From NCBI GenBank assembly GCA_028697515.1, contig JAQVEY010000002.1:1-19255 (forward strand): a stretch of DNA of 19,255 nucleotides, read 5' to 3'. A program made the translations under genes and the position numbers. The stretch's first letter is position 1, and every line of letters begins with the position of its first letter. Source of the DNA: Bacteroidales bacterium. GTDB lineage: Bacteria; Bacteroidota; Bacteroidia; Bacteroidales; ML635J-15. The notes beneath the pieces were generated by a model. It was not told the DNA's origin and did not search any database. It saw only the letters and a program-made list of their open reading frames with translations. Positions 15,753 through 19,255 of the stretch are shown here, one piece after another.

Positions 15753-16607
15753 ATGTTAGATTCTCATATAAATAATCCAAAGTCACCAAAATACCATGTG
15801 AAGCGTTGGCTTGATTCTCATTCAGCAGAGCTTTTAGGTAAGAAGGCTGTTGATTTACCAGCCGGGAACGGAGTAAGTTCGGAAATACTAAAAAATCATG
15901 GCGTTGAAGTTTATGCTTTCGATTTGTTCCCCGAATATTTCAGAGCAAAAGATATCGAATGTCGGCGTGCGGATATTATGAGAGGAATTCCTCTAGAAGA
16001 CAAAATGGCCGACCTTGCAATTTGTCAAGAAGGGATAGAACATTTTAGCGATCAACTAAAAGCATTGAAGGAATTTAACAGGATTCTTGTAAGTAATGGA
16101 AAACTTTTAATCACAACACCATCTTATTCAAATCTGTCAGCACGTTTGAGTTATTTGCTTTTCGAAAGTGAAACCAATAAACAAATGCCTCCCAACGAAA
16201 TTGATGATATTTGGATGGTTGACAAAGCCGTTTCTAAGGAAATTTATCATGGACACATTTTTCTTATCGGACTGCAGAAGTTAAGAATTCTTGCCAAACT
16301 GGCTGGGTTTAAAATTATAGAAATCAAATATTTAAGAATCAGCAAAGGATCTTTATTTTTGTTACCATTTCTTTATCCTTTGATTATTATAAGTTCATAT
16401 TGCCGTTATCAGAGAAATATGAGAAGACTTAAAGATGTTTCAAAAGAACAAAAGAAAGCGGTATATCTCGAACAATTAAAAATCAATATTTCGATTAGAA
16501 ATTTAGTTAATCATCATTCTTTTGTTGTATTCGAAAAAGAAAATGAAATTGATCAGATAGAGTTTGGCTTTGGAAAACCAAAAGTAGATTTTCAATCAGA
16601 AACCTAG
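15753..16607 (+). CDS. Class I SAM-dependent methyltransferase
   Basis: 284 residues. The Rossmann-type domain spans about 15-195. SAM-binding motif I is VDLPAGNG (residues 33-40), a variant of DxGxGxG. Motif II acidic position is in YAFDLFP (54-60). ADLAICQEGIEHF (86-98) and the EFNRILVSNGKLLITTPSY segment (107-125) match Methyltransf_11/23 proteins. The C-terminal part carries a hydrophobic run (about 200-217, LFLLPFLYPLIIISSY) followed by basic residues, so it may sit at the membrane. Small-molecule, lipid or glycan substrates are all possible, and the sequence does not decide. It ends tail-to-tail with the HelD-like gene, only 5 bp between the stops. The start ATG was chosen as the first in frame, and it lies well before motif I. 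Confidence 0.88.
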   Translation: MLDSHINNPKSPKYHVKRWLDSHSAELLGKKAVDLPAGNGVSSEILKNHGVEVYAFDLFPEYFRAKDIECRRADIMRGIPLEDKMADLAICQEGIEHFSDQLKALKEFNRILVSNGKLLITTPSYSNLSARLSYLLFESETNKQMPPNEIDDIWMVDKAVSKEIYHGHIFLIGLQKLRILAKLAGFKIIEIKYLRISKGSLFLLPFLYPLIIISSYCRYQRNMRRLKDVSKEQKKAVYLEQLKINISIRNLVNHHSFVVFEKENEIDQIEFGFGKPKVDFQSET

Positions 16608-16612
16608 TTTTC

Positions 16613-18676
16613 TTAAAGTACTATATTTTCGACAAAAGTTGAAATTTTTCCAGAATATGTAAGGACTAATTTGTGCATTGTTCTTGTGCAAGCAATATAC
16701 AAGAGATTACGCTCAAGTTCTTGATTATAGTTTGCATTTGTCGTTTCGGGAACTATTACCATATCAAATTCTAAACCTTTAGCCAAATTTATCGGACAAA
16801 CAATAACCCCGTGAGCATAGACAGCGCTATCTTCGTTTAGAAGAGAAGCAACAATTTTTTTCTTTATTAATATGCCATACAAATTATTCGCTTGTTTTTG
16901 TGTTTTACAGAGTATCCCCAGCGATTGATATCCTGTATTCCGAAACGAATCAATGAGCTCACAAAGCTTTTTTATTTCTTTGTCAACATTTTCAAATGAG
17001 AGAATTACAGGTTTTTCACCACGCCTTTTAATAGCAACCATATCTTTAGCAGGAAGTATATTTTGCGAGAATTCCATTATTTCGTATGTTGACCTATAGC
17101 TTTTTGTAAGTTTAACATACTCAGCATCAGGGAATACTTTTCTAATATCTGCCGCACTAGACGAACTGAATGGATTAACAGACTGTGCATAGTCTCCTAA
17201 AATTGTTTTTTTGCAAGAAAAGATATTTGCTATAACAGTATATTGTATAAAGTTGTAATCCTGCATTTCATCTATCAATAGGTGTTTTACTTTATCGTAT
17301 TTTTTATATCCTTCCAATTTCGATTTCATATAAATTAATGGAAACACATCAGAATATTCAAGTTTTTGTCCTGATATAGTTTTGAAAAGATGAGGCATTT
17401 CAAGCCAGTCATAAAAGGAAATGTAATAGTCGCGTAAAGTTCTAAGCTTTAGCATATTCTTAAGACGCATTCTTATAACATTTCGTTCTTCAGTAGAAAT
17501 GTCGTATAGGTAAAATATTTTGATGTTTTCTTCAATATCTTTTACAATTTGAGGAATTCGGTTTTGAATAGTAAGACGATGAAGAGATTTAAACCTTTCT
17601 TCTATGAACCATGCTGGGACAAAACATTTTTTTATCCAGATGTCTTCGGCATTAAAGAAAGAATTTTCAACGAAAACCAGATATTCATTCATTTTACTAA
17701 GAAAAGCTGCATTAGATTTATATGAAATTCTTTCACGATAATCCTCATCAGAATCTTCGAGTAGTTTTTGCACTTGCTGATAAAATGTTTGAAATTTGAA
17801 TTTTTTATCCAGTAACTCTTCAGCAAGGGTGTCCATTCCGATTTCAGGAATATTTTCTTCTCCCAATTCTGGCAAAACACCTGAAATATAATCTGCAAAT
17901 ACTTTATTGGGTGAAATAATCAGAATTTCGTCGGCTCTGATATTTTCTTTAAACCGATATAGCAAAAAGGCAATACGATGCAATGCTACTGATGTTTTTC
18001 CTGAGCCTGCAACTCCTTGTATAATCAGAGCTTCAGCCTTTTCGTTACGAATGATTGCATTTTGATCGCGCTGAATTGTGGCGACTATATTTTTCATTCT
18101 CTCGTCTGAAGACAGGCTTAGTTCTTTTTGTAAAATTTCATCATGAATGTTTAGTGCAGTGTCTAGCATAAACTCCAGATTGCCGTTGACAATTCGATAT
18201 TGCCTCTTTAGGTTTATTTCTCCATTAATTCTACCTGAAGGTGAGCGATACCAAGCCTTGCCTAGTTCAAAATCATAAAACATTGAGGATATAGGAGCAC
18301 GCCAGTCATATATAATATTTTTGCGTGATACAACGTCCATAAATGCTTGTATGCCTATGTAAATCTGTTTTACTTTTTGTTTTTTAGCTTCTGTAAAATC
18401 AATTCTGCCAAAGAAAGGTGACAGTAATAGTTTGTTTAGCCTTTTTTTTAATTCTACAGCATTTTCACCGCTTATAGCACCACGCGCAATAGCCATCCGC
18501 ATGCCGTAGCTCTCGAACTTATCCATTTCGGATTTGTTTTCATAAAAGAACTCCTTGTTTTCTCTAAGTTGTTCAGCGTAAGACTGTATATTTTCATCAA
18601 TTTTTTCAATATTTATCCTCAACTTATCTTTAACCAGCTCTATGAAGATTCGTTCCTCTTGTTCGGTAATGTTCAT
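16613..18676 (-). CDS. HelD-like UvrD/Rep-family ATPase (RNA polymerase recycling motor family)
   Basis: 687 residues with superfamily 1 motifs in order: Walker A GVAGSGKTS (221-229), Walker B LLIDEMQD (466-473), motif III LGDYAQSVNP (493-502), motif IV SYRST (526-530), motif V GLEFDMVIV (634-642), motif VI LLYIACTRT (658-666). HelD-type hallmarks are DWRAPISSMFYDFELG (124-139), GEINLKRQY (152-160) and MKNIVATIQRDQNAIIR (194-210) before Walker A. The N-terminus (1-60) is a charged helical stretch that may be the arm entering the RNA polymerase secondary channel. In Bacillus subtilis HelD uses ATP to release stalled RNA polymerase. This protein is shorter than the roughly 775-residue Bacillus form, with the arm apparently reduced. 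Recycling of RNA polymerase is inferred; DNA helicase activity is an alternative. It is divergent from the YifB gene. Confidence 0.88.
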   Translation of the reverse strand: MNITEQEERIFIELVKDKLRINIEKIDENIQSYAEQLRENKEFFYENKSEMDKFESYGMRMAIARGAISGENAVELKKRLNKLLLSPFFGRIDFTEAKKQKVKQIYIGIQAFMDVVSRKNIIYDWRAPISSMFYDFELGKAWYRSPSGRINGEINLKRQYRIVNGNLEFMLDTALNIHDEILQKELSLSSDERMKNIVATIQRDQNAIIRNEKAEALIIQGVAGSGKTSVALHRIAFLLYRFKENIRADEILIISPNKVFADYISGVLPELGEENIPEIGMDTLAEELLDKKFKFQTFYQQVQKLLEDSDEDYRERISYKSNAAFLSKMNEYLVFVENSFFNAEDIWIKKCFVPAWFIEERFKSLHRLTIQNRIPQIVKDIEENIKIFYLYDISTEERNVIRMRLKNMLKLRTLRDYYISFYDWLEMPHLFKTISGQKLEYSDVFPLIYMKSKLEGYKKYDKVKHLLIDEMQDYNFIQYTVIANIFSCKKTILGDYAQSVNPFSSSSAADIRKVFPDAEYVKLTKSYRSTYEIMEFSQNILPAKDMVAIKRRGEKPVILSFENVDKEIKKLCELIDSFRNTGYQSLGILCKTQKQANNLYGILIKKKIVASLLNEDSAVYAHGVIVCPINLAKGLEFDMVIVPETTNANYNQELERNLLYIACTRTMHKLVLTYSGKISTFVENIVL

Positions 18677-18699
18677 TTTAATCTAAGATTTGATGTCAG

Positions 18700-18707
18700 C
18701 AAAGATA
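18700..18707 (-). promoter_or_regulatory. Putative -7 box for the HelD-like gene
   Basis: The minus strand reads TATCTTTG, matching TAnnTTTG, 23 bp upstream of the start codon. No clear -33 box is visible at 17-23 nt. Confidence 0.4.
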
Positions 18708-18803
18708 AAAAAAATCTAAGAATAGCCTAAGTCTGCTATTAAACGTATTGACTGTACTGATCGCCATAATCAACACTTCCCATTTCTCATTTTAATATTT
18801 TGT

Positions 18804-18834
18804 TTTGTAATATTATTAAGTTTATCTACTTTTA
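18804..18834 (+). promoter_or_regulatory. Putative Bacteroidota-type promoter of the YifB-like gene
   Basis: TTTG at 18804-18807 (-33) and TACTTTTA at 18827-18834 (-7, one mismatch to TAnnTTTG) are 19 nt apart, the expected spacing. The -7 box ends 22 bp before the ATG at 18857. Confidence 0.5.
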
Positions 18835-18856
18835 CTTTTCGGAAAGATAAAAAAAC

Positions 18857-19255
18857 ATGTTAGTAAAAACCTTCGGATCGGCTGTAAATGGTATAAATGC
18901 AAACACTATTACTATAGAAGTTAATATTTCACAAGGAATAAATTTTTATTTGGTTGGTTTGGCAGATTCTGCTGTTAAAGAAAGTCAGCAAAGAATAATT
19001 AGTGCAATGACGACTAACGGATATAAATGGCCCGGGAAAAAGATTGTTATTAATATGGCTCCTGCGGATGTTAGGAAAGAAGGTTCTGCTTACGATTTAC
19101 CTATTGCTATTGGAGTACTGGCAGGATCGGAGCAAATTAGTGATAAGTTGCTGGAAGATTATATTATGATGGGAGAACTTTCTTTGGATGGAGATGTAAA
19201 ACCTGTGAAAGGAGCCTTGCCAATAGCCATTGAGGCAAGAAATGCAGGATTCAAA
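18857..19255 (+). CDS. YifB/ComM family Mg-chelatase-like AAA ATPase (3' end outside window)
   Basis: The first 133 codons of a gene that runs off the window. The start ATG gives MLVKTFGSAVNGINA, the classic beginning of YifB/ComM proteins. It is followed by VEVNISQG-like IEVNISQGINFYLVGLADSAVKES (20-43, the VGL-D-AVKESR region), KKIVINMAPADVRKEGSAYDLPIAIGVL (61-88) and MGELSLDGDVKPVKGALP (104-121). The Walker motifs lie beyond the window. ComM is a branch-migration helicase that aids homologous recombination and natural transformation in Gammaproteobacteria; in Bacteroidota the role is less settled. No signal peptide, so it acts in the cytosol. Confidence 0.93.
   Translation, partial: MLVKTFGSAVNGINANTITIEVNISQGINFYLVGLADSAVKESQQRIISAMTTNGYKWPGKKIVINMAPADVRKEGSAYDLPIAIGVLAGSEQISDKLLEDYIMMGELSLDGDVKPVKGALPIAIEARNAGFK

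Overview
The window is AT-rich DNA from a member of the Bacteroidota (inference). The evidence is a type IX secretion system (T9SS) cargo with a gliding-motility-type (CHU_C, type B) C-terminal sorting domain, a PorP/SprF protein, a PorE-like OmpA protein, a Bacteroidota-style ECF sigma/anti-sigma pair, a lipoprotein with a C-K-K-D-E start, and promoter boxes of the TAnnTTTG type. Ribosome binding sites are A-rich rather than Shine-Dalgarno-like, as expected for the phylum.

Layout. (1) Bases 2-7158 (+) form a T9SS surface module. It holds the 3' part of a giant repeat adhesin (99-residue Ig/cadherin-like repeats, six HYR domains of which four are near identical, about six SprB-type repeats, CHU_C), then a PorP/SprF membrane protein, then a TPR/beta-propeller/CRD/OmpA protein with PorE architecture. 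A clear terminator follows. A 100-nt inverted-repeat element of unknown nature lies between the adhesin and porP. (2) Bases 7271-9846 (+) form an envelope-stress type cassette: an ECF sigma factor behind a probable autoregulated GTAAC-N17-CGTC promoter, a single-pass anti-sigma protein overlapping it by 4 bp, an exported beta-barrel protein, and a strong terminator. (3) Bases 13435-9918 (-) form an operon-like cassette: a possible 20-residue hydrophobic microprotein, two exported proteins of 380 and 480 residues that look like distant paralogues, and a lipoprotein. I recognise no known family for the three larger proteins, and this is the best candidate for something undescribed. (4) Bases 13790-19255 are mostly housekeeping: an aminopeptidase P-type peptidase (-), a small exported DUF2141 protein (+), a SAM-dependent methyltransferase (+), a HelD-like UvrD-family motor ATPase (-), and the start of a YifB/ComM Mg-chelatase-like AAA ATPase (+) running off the window.

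How they work together. The adhesin should be exported through the outer membrane by the T9SS, with the adjacent PorP/SprF protein as outer-membrane partner and the PorE-like protein linking it to peptidoglycan. The sigma/anti-sigma/barrel set looks like a self-contained envelope-sensing circuit. The minus-strand cassette encodes only exported or membrane-facing products, so it probably also acts at the cell envelope. Its function cannot be read from the sequence.
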